From positions 868,001-932,000 of the forward strand of contig NZ_CP049862.1 in NCBI RefSeq assembly GCF_011300875.1: a stretch of 64,000 nt of DNA, in the 5' to 3' direction. The notes beneath the pieces are model-generated. The model was given only the letters and a program-made list of their open reading frames with translations, was not told the DNA's origin and made no database searches. Both the position numbers and the translations under genes were made by a program. Positions 57,064 through 64,000 of the stretch are shown one piece after another. Numbering within the stretch: position 1 is the stretch's first letter; the number at the start of each line of letters is the position of its first letter. Source of the DNA: Sanguibacter sp. HDW7. GTDB taxonomy: Bacteria > Actinomycetota > Actinomycetes > Actinomycetales > Cellulomonadaceae.

Positions 57064-57831
57064 TCAGAACGCGCGCGTGATCATCGCTCGCTTGACCTCG
57101 GCGATCGCCTTGGTGATCTCGATGCCACGGGGGCATGCCTCGGTGCAGTTGAAGGTGGTGCGGCAGCGCCACACGCCCTCCTTGTCGTTGAGGATCTCGA
57201 GGCGCTGGGTCGCCGCGTCGTCGCGCGAGTCGAAGATGAAGCGGTGGGCGTTGACGATCGCGGCCGGGCCGAAGTACTGCCCGTCCGTCCAGAACACGGG
57301 GCACGACGACGTGCACGCGGCGCAGAGGATGCACTTCGTGGTGTCGTCGTAGACCGCGCGCTGCTCGGGGGACTGGATGCGCTCCTGGGAGGGCTGGTTC
57401 CCGCTCGTCACGAGGAACGGCATGATCTCGCGGTAGGACGCGAAGAACGGCTCCATGTCGACGACGAGGTCCTTGATGACGGGCAGGCCCTTGATGGGCT
57501 CGACCGTGATCGGCTTGCGGATGTCGAGGTCCTTGAGGAGCGTCTTGCACGCGAGACGGTTGCGGCCGTTGATACGCATCGCGTCGGAGCCGCAGATGCC
57601 GTGGGCGCACGAGCGGCGGAACGTCAGCGAGCCGTCCTGCTCCCACTTGATCTTGTGGAGCGCGTCGAGGACGCGATCCGTCCCGTGCATGGTGAGCACG
57701 TGCTCGTCCCAGTAGGAGTCGTCGCCGTGCGGGCCCTCGGGGAGGTACCGGCGCACGCGCAGCGTCACCTGGAAGCTCGGAACCTCGCCCACGGACGTCG
57801 CGGGGGCGGTCTGCTCGGTCGTCGCAGTCAT
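57064..57831 (-). CDS. sdhB: Succinate dehydrogenase iron-sulfur subunit
   Basis: 255 residues from ATG 57831, sharing TGATG with sdhA. Three cysteine clusters are complete: the [2Fe-2S] site in SCAHGICGSDAM with a later Cys, the [4Fe-4S] site CILCAACTSSCP, and the [3Fe-4S] site CTEACPRGI. It passes electrons from FAD to quinone. Last gene of sdhCDAB. Confidence 0.97.
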   Translation of the reverse strand: MTATTEQTAPATSVGEVPSFQVTLRVRRYLPEGPHGDDSYWDEHVLTMHGTDRVLDALHKIKWEQDGSLTFRRSCAHGICGSDAMRINGRNRLACKTLLKDLDIRKPITVEPIKGLPVIKDLVVDMEPFFASYREIMPFLVTSGNQPSQERIQSPEQRAVYDDTTKCILCAACTSSCPVFWTDGQYFGPAAIVNAHRFIFDSRDDAATQRLEILNDKEGVWRCRTTFNCTEACPRGIEITKAIAEVKRAMITRAF

Positions 57832-59630
57832 CAGTACTTACGCTCCATCGGCTGGTAGCGGGTAACCACGACCGGCTTCGGCTCGAGCCGGATCTCGTGC
57901 GGGGGGATGCCGGCCGCGTCGGCGGCCACGGCGTCGCCGCGGCGGTAGGCCATGGTGTGCGCCATGAACTGCTCGTCGTCGCGGTCGGGGTAGTCCTCGC
58001 GGAAGTGGCCGCCACGCGACTCCTTGCGCTCGAGCGCGCCCACGACGACGACCTCGGCGAGGTCGAGGAGGAAGCCGAGCTCGACGGCCTCGAGGAGGTC
58101 CGTGTTGAAGAGGCGTCCCTTGTCCTGGACGGACACCTTGCCGTAGCGCTTCTGGAGGTCCTTGACGACGGCGAGGGTCTCGGTGAGGGAGGCCTCGGTG
58201 CGGAACACCTGGGCGCCGCGGTCCATGGACTCCTGCAGCTCGCGGCGCAGGTCGGCGACGCGCTCCCCGTCGGGCCGCGACCGCATGGCCTCGAGCTCGG
58301 CGATCGTGTCGGCGGCGGCGTCCTCGGGCATGTCGACGAACGACGCGCCTGCGGCGTACTCCGCGGCGGCGACGCCGGCGCGCTTGCCGAAGACGTTGAT
58401 GTCGAGCAGCGAGTTGGTGCCGAGCCGGTTGGAGCCGTGGACGGACACGCACGCGACCTCGCCCGCGGCGTAGAGGCCCCGGACGACGTCGGTGTTGTTG
58501 CGCAGCACCTCGGTCGTGATGTTCGTCGGCACACCGCCCATCGCGTAGTGCGCGGTGGGGTAGACGGGCACGGGCTCGGTGTACGGCTCGATGCCGAGGT
58601 AGGTGCGCGCGAACTCCGTGATGTCCGGGAGCTTGGCGTCGATGTGCGCGGGCTCGAGGTGCGTGAGGTCGAGCAGGACGTAGTCCTTGTTGGGGCCCGC
58701 GCCGCGACCCTCGCGGACCTCGTTCGCCATGGAGCGCGCGACGATGTCGCGGGGCGCGAGATCCTTGATGGTCGGGGCGTAGCGCTCCATGAAGCGCTCG
58801 CCGTCGCCGTTGCGGAGGATGCCGCCCTCGCCGCGGGCCGCCTCCGAGAGGAGGATGCCGAGGCCCGCGAGGCCTGTCGGGTGGAACTGGAAGAACTCCA
58901 TGTCCTCGAGCGGCAGGCCGCGCCGCAGGGCGAGGGCCATGCCGTCGCCCGTGAGGGTGTGCGCGTTCGACGTCGTCTTGAAGATCTTGCCCGCGCCGCC
59001 GGTCGCGAGGATGACGGACTTCGCGCGGAAGATGTGGATCTCGCCCGACGCGAGGTCGTACGCGACGACGCCCGCGACGGAGACGGGCTCGCCCTCGGCG
59101 ACGTCCTCGTGCGCGAGGTTCTTGTCGAGGATGATGTCGAGCACGTAGAACTCGTTGAAGAACTCGACGTCCTGCTTGACACAGTTCTGGTAGAGCGTCT
59201 GCAGGATCATGTGGCCCGTGCGGTCGGCGGCGTAGCACGAGCGGCGCACGGCGGCCTCGCCGTGGTTGCGCGTGTGCCCGCCGAAGCGTCGCTGGTCGAT
59301 CTTGCCCTCGGGGGTGCGGTTGAACGGCAGACCCATGCGCTCGAGGTCGAGCACCGCGTCGATGGCCTCCTTGGCCATGACCTCGGCGGCGTCCTGGTCG
59401 ACGAGGTAGTCGCCGCCCTTGACGGTGTCGAAGGTGTGCCACTCCCAGTTGTCCTCCTCGACGTTGGCGAGGGCGGCGCACATGCCGCCCTGCGCCGCGC
59501 CGGTGTGGGACCGGGTCGGGTAGAGCTTCGAGATGACGGCGGTGCGGGCGCGGGTCGAGGACTCCAGGGCCGCGCGCATGCCGGCGCCGCCTGCGCCGAC
59601 GATGACGACGTCGTACTGGTGGGTCTGCAT
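57831..59630 (-). CDS. sdhA: Succinate dehydrogenase flavoprotein subunit
   Basis: 599 residues from ATG 59630 (AGGAGG 11 bases upstream). FAD fold [12 protein letters not shown], covalent flavin site in SHTGAAQGG, substrate region with HPTGLAG, and the C-terminal [10 protein letters not shown]. Oxidises succinate to fumarate in the TCA cycle, membrane-bound through SdhCD. Operon order C-D-A-B is the actinobacterial type. Fully intact. Confidence 0.97.
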   Translation of the reverse strand: MQTHQYDVVIVGAGGAGMRAALESSTRARTAVISKLYPTRSHTGAAQGGMCAALANVEEDNWEWHTFDTVKGGDYLVDQDAAEVMAKEAIDAVLDLERMGLPFNRTPEGKIDQRRFGGHTRNHGEAAVRRSCYAADRTGHMILQTLYQNCVKQDVEFFNEFYVLDIILDKNLAHEDVAEGEPVSVAGVVAYDLASGEIHIFRAKSVILATGGAGKIFKTTSNAHTLTGDGMALALRRGLPLEDMEFFQFHPTGLAGLGILLSEAARGEGGILRNGDGERFMERYAPTIKDLAPRDIVARSMANEVREGRGAGPNKDYVLLDLTHLEPAHIDAKLPDITEFARTYLGIEPYTEPVPVYPTAHYAMGGVPTNITTEVLRNNTDVVRGLYAAGEVACVSVHGSNRLGTNSLLDINVFGKRAGVAAAEYAAGASFVDMPEDAAADTIAELEAMRSRPDGERVADLRRELQESMDRGAQVFRTEASLTETLAVVKDLQKRYGKVSVQDKGRLFNTDLLEAVELGFLLDLAEVVVVGALERKESRGGHFREDYPDRDDEQFMAHTMAYRRGDAVAADAAGIPPHEIRLEPKPVVVTRYQPMERKY

Positions 59631-59682
59631 CGCTTCTGATGCCTCCTGGGACGTGACGGGTGTGGCTTGCCGGGGGCCGGGC

Positions 59683-60135
59683 TCAGAGCTGCTTGCAGAA
59701 GTTCGCGAGCAGCGCGGGATCGGCGCCCGCGGGGCACGGGTCGAACGTGAAGATCACGAGGGTCCCGGTGACGACGACGATGACGAACGCGGAGTAGAGC
59801 AGGACCTTGAGGACGCCGCGCGTGCGGTCCTTCTCGGCGTAGTCGTTGATGATCGTGCGCACGCCGTTGGTGCCGTGCATCATCGCGAGCCACAGCATGA
59901 TGAGGTCGACGATCCGCCACGGGAGGCTCGCCCACTTGCCGGCGACGAAGGCGAAGTCGATCGCCTTGATGCCCTCGCCCGCGAGGAGGTTGACGAAGAG
60001 GTGCGTGAAGATCAGGGCGACGAGGACGACGCCCGAGATCCGCATGAAGACCCAGCCGTAGAGCTCGAAGTTGCCCCGGGTGGTCTTGCGGCGCGCGTAC
60101 GGGGAGCGCGGTGCGGTGATGAGGGGGGTGCTCAC
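59683..60135 (-). CDS. sdhD: Succinate dehydrogenase membrane anchor subunit SdhD
   Basis: 150 residues from GTG 60135, 2 bases after sdhC. Three transmembrane helices (about 33-55, 70-90, 117-137). HLFVNLLAG and the [13 protein letters not shown] motif after helix 2 match the quinone/haem-binding anchor, with histidines available as haem ligands. The C-terminus is longer than that of E. coli SdhD and carries two cysteines. Confidence 0.93.
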   Translation of the reverse strand: MSTPLITAPRSPYARRKTTRGNFELYGWVFMRISGVVLVALIFTHLFVNLLAGEGIKAIDFAFVAGKWASLPWRIVDLIMLWLAMMHGTNGVRTIINDYAEKDRTRGVLKVLLYSAFVIVVVTGTLVIFTFDPCPAGADPALLANFCKQL

Positions 60136-60137
60136 GG

Positions 60138-60596
60138 TCAGCCTCCGAACACGTGCATGAGGTGACGCGGCAGGAAGCCAGCCATCGTCACGACGAACAG
60201 GCCGACGACCACCCAGAACAGGGTGCGGTGGTGCTTGGCGCCCTTGCCCCAGTAGTCGACGAGGATGATCCGCAGGCCGTTGAAGGCGTGGAAGACGATC
60301 GCCGCGACGAGGCCGGCCTCCCCGAGACCCATGATCGGGTTCTTGTACGTCCCGATGACCGCGTTGTACGCCTCGGGGGAGACCCGGACGAGCGCGGTGT
60401 CGAGCACGTGCACAAGAAGGAAGAAGAAGATGAGCACTCCGGTCACGCGGTGCGCGACCCATGACCACATGCCTTCACGGCCGCGGTACAAGGTGCCTGG
60501 TGCCTTGGGCACGATGGCCTCCCGGGGGCGAGTTCCGGACGGCGACGTCGGCGTCGTCGTTCCTGACACGTGGCGAGGACGAAAGTCCTGCCACAT
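60138..60596 (-). CDS. sdhC: Succinate dehydrogenase cytochrome b556 subunit
   Basis: 152 residues from ATG 60596. SdhC signature region MWSWVAHRVTGVLIFFFLLVHVLDT (core HRVTGVLIFFFLLVHVLD) with the haem-ligand histidine and HAFNGLRIILVDY. Three helices. An Arg/Pro N-terminal tail of about 25 residues is extra. First gene of the operon, with a -10 box and a CRP/GlxR-like site upstream. Confidence 0.94.
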   Translation of the reverse strand: MWQDFRPRHVSGTTTPTSPSGTRPREAIVPKAPGTLYRGREGMWSWVAHRVTGVLIFFFLLVHVLDTALVRVSPEAYNAVIGTYKNPIMGLGEAGLVAAIVFHAFNGLRIILVDYWGKGAKHHRTLFWVVVGLFVVTMAGFLPRHLMHVFGG

Positions 60597-60602
60597 GGAG
60601 CC

Positions 60603-60608
60603 ACTCTA
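60603..60608 (-). promoter_or_regulatory. -10 element for leaderless sdhC
   Basis: TAGAGT on the minus strand, 6 bases before ATG 60596; no SD. Confidence 0.6.
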
Positions 60609-60669
60609 GTGTTCTCCGGCGGGAGCCGTGCGCCGACGGTGACGGAACTGTGCGCATGGGCCCCGAGTT

Positions 60670-60685
60670 TGTGACGCACTGCACA
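60670..60685. promoter_or_regulatory. CRP/GlxR-like site between sdhC and manC
   Basis: TGTGACGCACTGCACA matches TGTGA-N6-TCACA with one change. It is about 62 bases upstream of the sdhC -10 and 31 bases upstream of the guanylyltransferase -10. GlxR controls sdh in Corynebacterium. Confidence 0.55.
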
Positions 60686-60715
60686 AGCCCGGCGTGGCTT
60701 GCTGACCCTTGCGCC

Positions 60716-60721
60716 TAGGAT
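60716..60721 (+). promoter_or_regulatory. -10 element for leaderless manC
   Basis: TAGGAT, 7 bases before ATG 60729; no SD. Confidence 0.55.
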
Positions 60722-60728
60722 CGTCGTC

Positions 60729-61898
60729 ATGACGAGCCCCGCCACCCCGCCGGCCCTCCCTGTCGTGCCCTCCCTGCCCGACGGCGTCGCCTCCGGCGAC
60801 CTGCCGTTCCACGCGGTCATCCCGGCAGGCGGCGCAGGGACACGCCTGTGGCCGCTCTCGCGCGCAGGCTCGCCGAAGTTCCTTCACGACCTCACCGGCT
60901 CGGGCCGCAGCCTGCTCCAGGCGACGGTCGACCGCCTCGCCGACCTCGGCGACGTGGGCGTCACGATCGTCACGGGGGCCCGTCACGTCGAGGCGGCGCG
61001 GGCCCAGCTCCCGTCGCTCGGCGACGCCGACGTGCTCGCCGAGCCGAGCCCGCGCGACTCCATGGCGGCGATCGGACTTGCGGCCGCCGTGCTCGAGGAG
61101 CGCCACGGTCCCGTCGTCCTCGGCTCGTTCGCGGCCGACCAGGTCATCACGAGCACGACGACGTTCGTCGCGGCCGTGCGCGAGGGCATCGAGGCCGCGC
61201 GCGCGGGCTACGTCACGACGATCGGCATCGCGGCGACGCGCCCGTCCGTCGCGTTCGGCTACGTGCACGGCGGTGACCCGCTCGGCCTCGAGGGGGCACC
61301 GAGCGTGCGGCGCGTGCGCGGCTTCACCGAGAAGCCCGACGCCGCGACGGCACGCACCTACCTCGCGTCGGGCGAGTACCGCTGGAACGCGGGGATGTTC
61401 CTCACGCGTTCGGACGTCCTGCTCGCGCACCTCGCGCGCGAGCGTCCCGAGCTGCACGACGGTCTCCGCGAGGTCGCGCGCGCCTGGGACACGCCCGCGC
61501 GCGCCGAGGTCCTCGCCCGCGTGTGGCCGACGCTCGAGAAGATCGCGATCGACCACGCGATCGCCGAGCCAGTCGCGGCTGCGGGCGGCGTCGCGATGGT
61601 CCCGGGCGACTTCGGCTGGGACGACGTCGGCGACTTCAACTCTCTCGCGGCGCTCCTGCCCGCGGTGGACGGCAGCGGATCGAAGGTCCTCGGCGACGGC
61701 GACCAGGTCCTGCGCATCGAGAGCGCGGGCTCCGTCGTCGTCCCGGCCGCGGGGCGCCAGATCGTCCTCCTCGGCCTCGACGACGTCGTCGTGGTCGACA
61801 CGGACGACGTCGTGCTCGTCACGACACGCGCCCGCGCGCAGCAGGTCAAGGCCGCGGTCGACGCGGTCCGGGACCGCGGCCGCGACGACCTGCTCTGA
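60729..61898 (+). CDS. manC: Mannose-1-phosphate guanylyltransferase
   Basis: 389 residues from ATG 60729. Nucleotidyltransferase signature PAGGAGTRLWPLSR with PKFL, then EPSPRDSMAAIGLA, FTEKPD, YRWNAGMF and PGDFGWDDVGDF. It makes GDP-mannose for wall glycans and glycolipids. There is no fused isomerase domain, so it is the short type. The N-terminal 25 residues are extra. A terminator hairpin follows. Confidence 0.93.
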   Translation: MTSPATPPALPVVPSLPDGVASGDLPFHAVIPAGGAGTRLWPLSRAGSPKFLHDLTGSGRSLLQATVDRLADLGDVGVTIVTGARHVEAARAQLPSLGDADVLAEPSPRDSMAAIGLAAAVLEERHGPVVLGSFAADQVITSTTTFVAAVREGIEAARAGYVTTIGIAATRPSVAFGYVHGGDPLGLEGAPSVRRVRGFTEKPDAATARTYLASGEYRWNAGMFLTRSDVLLAHLARERPELHDGLREVARAWDTPARAEVLARVWPTLEKIAIDHAIAEPVAAAGGVAMVPGDFGWDDVGDFNSLAALLPAVDGSGSKVLGDGDQVLRIESAGSVVVPAAGRQIVLLGLDDVVVVDTDDVVLVTTRARAQQVKAAVDAVRDRGRDDLL

Positions 61899-61908
61899 CG
61901 TGCGGGAA

Positions 61909-61937
61909 GACGTCCGCGCCAGGCAGGCGCGGACGTC
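61909..61937 (+). terminator. Terminator of manC
   Basis: A perfect 12-bp stem (61909-61920 with 61926-61937) with a 5-base loop. Confidence 0.8.
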
Positions 61938-61962
61938 GCGGGGTCCGACCTGCGCGCGGGGA

Positions 61963-61968
61963 TAACCT
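61963..61968 (+). promoter_or_regulatory. -10 element for leaderless M20 amidohydrolase
   Basis: TAACCT, 6 bases before ATG 61975; no SD. Confidence 0.6.
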
Positions 61969-61974
61969 CGGACC

Positions 61975-63168
61975 ATGAGCAGCCACGCCGTCCCGCGCCT
62001 CGCGGAGCTCGTCGACGAGCTCGCCGACGAGCTCGTCTCGTTCCGGCGCGACGTCCACGCCCACCCCGAGCTCGCTCGCGCCGAGGTGCGCACGACGGCG
62101 CTCGTCGCCGAGCGGCTGCGCGCCGAGGGGCTCGAGCCGCGCATGCTCGCCGGCACGGGGCTCACGTGCGACATCGGCACGGTGGGGGAGGGCGACACGC
62201 GTCCGCGCATCGGCCTGCGCGCCGATCTCGACGCGTTGCCCGTGCCCGAGGCGACAGGGCTTCCGTTCGCGTCGACGGTCCCCGGCGTCTCGCACGCGTG
62301 CGGCCACGACGTCCACACCGCGGTCGTGCTCGGTGCGGGGATCGCGCTCGCGCGGCTCCACCGTGAGCAGCCGCTGCCGCACCCCGTCCGCCTCGTGCTC
62401 CAGCCGGCTGAGGAGGTGCAGCCAGGGGGCGCCCTCGACCTGCTCCAGCAGGGCGTCACGGAGCGGCTCGCCAGGATCTTCACGGTGCACTGCGAGCCCA
62501 AGCTCGACGTCGGTCTCGTCGGGACGCGCATCGGCCCCATCACGTCGGCGTCCGACGAGATCACGATCCGCGTCGAGGGCTTCGGCGGGCACACGTCGAG
62601 GCCCCACCTCACGGGCGACGTCGTCGCGGCGCTCGCGCAGCTCGCGACCCAGCTGCCCGTCATCCTCGGGCGGCGCCTCGACCCGCGCTCGGGCATCAAC
62701 CTCACGTGGGGCACGATCCGCGCAGGCGACGCGCACAACGCGATCCCCACGCGCGGCCTCCTCAGGGGAACGCTGCGCAGCCTCGATGCGCGTGCCGCCG
62801 AGCTTGCCGGGCCGGTGCTCGTGGATGCGGTCGCGCACGTGGCCGCGCCATTCGGCGTGACCGCAGAGCTCACGCACATCCGCGGCGTGCCGCCCGTCGT
62901 CAACGACGAGGCGTGCACGCGCGCGCTCGACCGGGCGGTCCGCGCCACCGTCGGGCCGCACGCCGCCGTTCTCACGGAGCAGTCGCTCGGCGGGGAGGAC
63001 TTCGCGTGGTACCTCACGAAGGTGCCGGGCGCGCTCGCCCGGCTCGGGACGCGCACGCCCGGCTCTCGCCCGGGGGACCTCCACCAAGCGGATTTCGTCC
63101 CCGACGAGCAAGCGATCACGCTCGGGGCCAGGCTGCTCGCCGCGGTCGCGCTCGACGTCGACCGATGA
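61975..63168 (+). CDS. M20D-family amidohydrolase
   Basis: 397 residues. Metal and catalytic motifs: FRRDVHAHPELA, LRADLDALPVPE, SHACGHDVHTAV, LQPAEEVQPGGA and GGEDFAWYL. The family hydrolyses N-acyl amino acids, hippurate or indole-acetyl conjugates; the two mycobacterial members AmiA1/AmiB1 lie near sdhC too. Exact substrate is unknown. It is probably cytoplasmic, lacking a signal peptide, and is monocistronic. Confidence 0.9.
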   Translation: MSSHAVPRLAELVDELADELVSFRRDVHAHPELARAEVRTTALVAERLRAEGLEPRMLAGTGLTCDIGTVGEGDTRPRIGLRADLDALPVPEATGLPFASTVPGVSHACGHDVHTAVVLGAGIALARLHREQPLPHPVRLVLQPAEEVQPGGALDLLQQGVTERLARIFTVHCEPKLDVGLVGTRIGPITSASDEITIRVEGFGGHTSRPHLTGDVVAALAQLATQLPVILGRRLDPRSGINLTWGTIRAGDAHNAIPTRGLLRGTLRSLDARAAELAGPVLVDAVAHVAAPFGVTAELTHIRGVPPVVNDEACTRALDRAVRATVGPHAAVLTEQSLGGEDFAWYLTKVPGALARLGTRTPGSRPGDLHQADFVPDEQAITLGARLLAAVALDVDR

Positions 63169-63264
63169 GGGCGCTGTCACGAGCTGCCGGCGTGAGCGTC
63201 CGGTTGCGCGGTCCCGCGCGTGTGGTCTGCGGTCTTGCTGTGGCGGGCGGGGCCACGTCCGGCG

Positions 63265-63280
63265 CGTGACGCAGGTCACG
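63265..63280. promoter_or_regulatory. CRP/GlxR-like palindrome upstream of the BMP gene
   Basis: CGTGACGCAGGTCACG contains GTGA-N6-TCAC, the perfect core of the CRP/GlxR consensus. It lies about 145 bases upstream of the -10. Confidence 0.5.
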
Positions 63281-63402
63281 CGACCGGTGGCGAACCCGTC
63301 TTCGGGATGCCAGTTTCCCGATGGGTGAGACGCCCTGTCCCGCCCGCGAGACCATCCGTACCGACTGCGTAACGGAACGCCCTCGGGGACCTGCGCGACG
63401 CT

Positions 63403-63430
63403 GGACCTGTGCCAGCCCCTCGATAGAGTC
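63403..63430 (+). promoter_or_regulatory. Promoter of the BMP lipoprotein gene
   Basis: TGGACC (63403-63408), 16-base spacer, TAGAGT (63425-63430) preceded by TCGA. It gives a leader of about 103 bases. Confidence 0.55.
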
Positions 63431-63539
63431 GTCTCACCACGCTCCCGGTGAGAAGTGGCGCGACGGCCGACGATGTCCGTCGGAAACGCCGCGCCTGCAT
63501 CGTCGAGCGACGTCCGAGAGATCTGCTGAGGAGATCCGC

Positions 63540-64000
63540 GTGAACAAGACCATCAAGCTCACGGCCGTCGCGGCCGTGGCCGCGCTCGCGCTCGCCGCGT
63601 GCGCCGAGGCCCCCGGCGACGGCGCGACGTCGGCCGCGCCGACGCCCGTCCAGACGGTCAAGCCCGTCGACGGCTTCAAGCCCTGCATCGTCTCCGACGC
63701 CGGCGGCTTCGACGACAAGTCGTTCAACCAGCTCTCCTTCGAGGGCCTCCAGAAGGCGGCCGCCGAGTTCGGCGTCAAGGCCGGCGAGGTCCAGTCGAAG
63801 TCGGACGCGGACTTCAAGCCGAACCTCGACTCGCTCCTCACGGCGAACTGCTCGCTCATCACGTCGGTCGGCTTCGCGCTGTCCGCCGCGACGGTCGAGG
63901 CCGCCAAGGCGAACCCGGACGTCCAGTACGTCCTCGTCGACGACGCCGCGGACAACGACTTCGACGGCAAGAAGGACGCGGAGAACATCAAGCCGCTCGT
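63540..64000 (+). CDS. BMP-family ABC transporter lipoprotein (nucleoside type), 3' end outside window
   Basis: 153 codons are visible from GTG 63540 with GAGGAGA upstream. Lipobox LAAC makes Cys21 the lipid anchor, followed by a Pro/Ala/Thr linker and the BMP fold: CIVSDAGGFDDKSFNQLSFEG (its core DAGGFDDKSFNQ), NPDVQYVLVDDAADND. Family members deliver purine or pyrimidine nucleosides to ABC permeases, usually encoded just downstream and often beside cdd/deoA in actinobacteria. Permease and ATPase genes would be expected beyond the right edge. Confidence 0.9.
   Translation, partial: MNKTIKLTAVAAVAALALAACAEAPGDGATSAAPTPVQTVKPVDGFKPCIVSDAGGFDDKSFNQLSFEGLQKAAAEFGVKAGEVQSKSDADFKPNLDSLLTANCSLITSVGFALSAATVEAAKANPDVQYVLVDDAADNDFDGKKDAENIKPL

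Larger units (their letters stand above)
63169..63539 (+). other. 371-base intergenic region before the BMP lipoprotein gene
   Basis: No ORF with good codon use is seen. It holds a CRP/GlxR-like palindrome (63265-63280), a promoter (63403-63430), and a leader of about 100 bases with two hairpins: 63433-63439 with 63448-63454, and 63462-63467 with 63478-63483. It fits no riboswitch class I can recognise. Confidence 0.6.

Noticed and set aside
63431-63539. Riboswitch in the BMP gene leader
   Set aside because: Only two short independent hairpins are seen. They match no riboswitch core I know.

Overview
The window is a very GC-rich stretch of actinobacterial chromosome. The species is not determinable from the sequence alone. 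Its gene content and order (mtrAB-lpqB-hpf-secA, dapD/dapE-LOG-folP2-DUF3117, sigE-rseA-htrA-tatB, sdhCDAB) together with a plant-polysaccharide locus point to the order Micrococcales, most like Cellulomonas/Sanguibacter relatives. Coding density is high. I see no rRNA, tRNA, CRISPR array, insertion sequence or prophage. About 57 protein genes are supported; one is cut by each edge.

Layout. 1-8.4 kb: a secreted SpoIID/LytB-fold protein (cut at the left edge), S-adenosylhomocysteinase, a CDP-glycerol-type polymer synthase, an RDD membrane protein and a SpoIIM-like protein. 8.4-14 kb: a minus-strand operon of membrane protein, DUF4129, DUF4350, MoxR ATPase and DUF58, probably a MoxR/vWA-type envelope chaperone module. 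14-24.3 kb: mtrA-mtrB-lpqB, comF-like, hpf with a structured leader, a YcaQ-like glycosylase and secA. 24.4-33.8 kb: a galactan-utilisation locus with two LacI-type operators, GH42 beta-galactosidase, an ABC binding protein and two permeases (no ATPase), and a large secreted GH53 galactanase. 33.9-39 kb: poorly characterised actinobacterial genes (Rv3235-like, LysM, a duplicated small-barrel protein, an excisionase-type HTH protein, a CpaB/CpaE-like pair, DUF6912). 39-43.9 kb: hisN, rsgA, aroA, DoxX, and sigR-rsrA. 43.9-50.9 kb: a lysozyme-like secreted protein, dapD, dapE, LOG, folP2, DUF3117, pepA. 51-56.9 kb: O-methyltransferase, sigE-rseA-htrA-tatB, trpS and a 2H phosphoesterase. 57-64 kb: sdhCDAB, a mannose-1-phosphate guanylyltransferase, an M20 amidohydrolase, and the start of a BMP-family nucleoside-type lipoprotein.

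How they work together. The window is rich in envelope control: MtrAB-LpqB senses and adjusts the wall, SigE-RseA-HtrA handles envelope stress, SigR-RsrA handles thiol/redox stress, and SecA and TatB export proteins. The galactan locus forms a complete path: the secreted GH53 cuts galactan, the ABC system imports oligomers using an ATPase encoded elsewhere, and the cytoplasmic GH42 releases galactose. DapD and DapE feed lysine and peptidoglycan synthesis.

Most notable: an RsrA homologue that has lost the HxxxCxxC zinc motif; a sigR promoter matching the SigR/SigH consensus, placed so that it would yield a leaderless, 30-residue-longer SigR isoform; a methyltransferase whose only reasonable start is an AUC codon behind a perfect Shine-Dalgarno; an hpf leader with a 12-base perfect anti-SD complement and a hairpin presenting GGAGG; 10-bp-phased GATG repeats over a divergent promoter; and at least fifteen genes whose start codon lies 6-8 bases after a -10-like hexamer, as expected of leaderless mRNAs.
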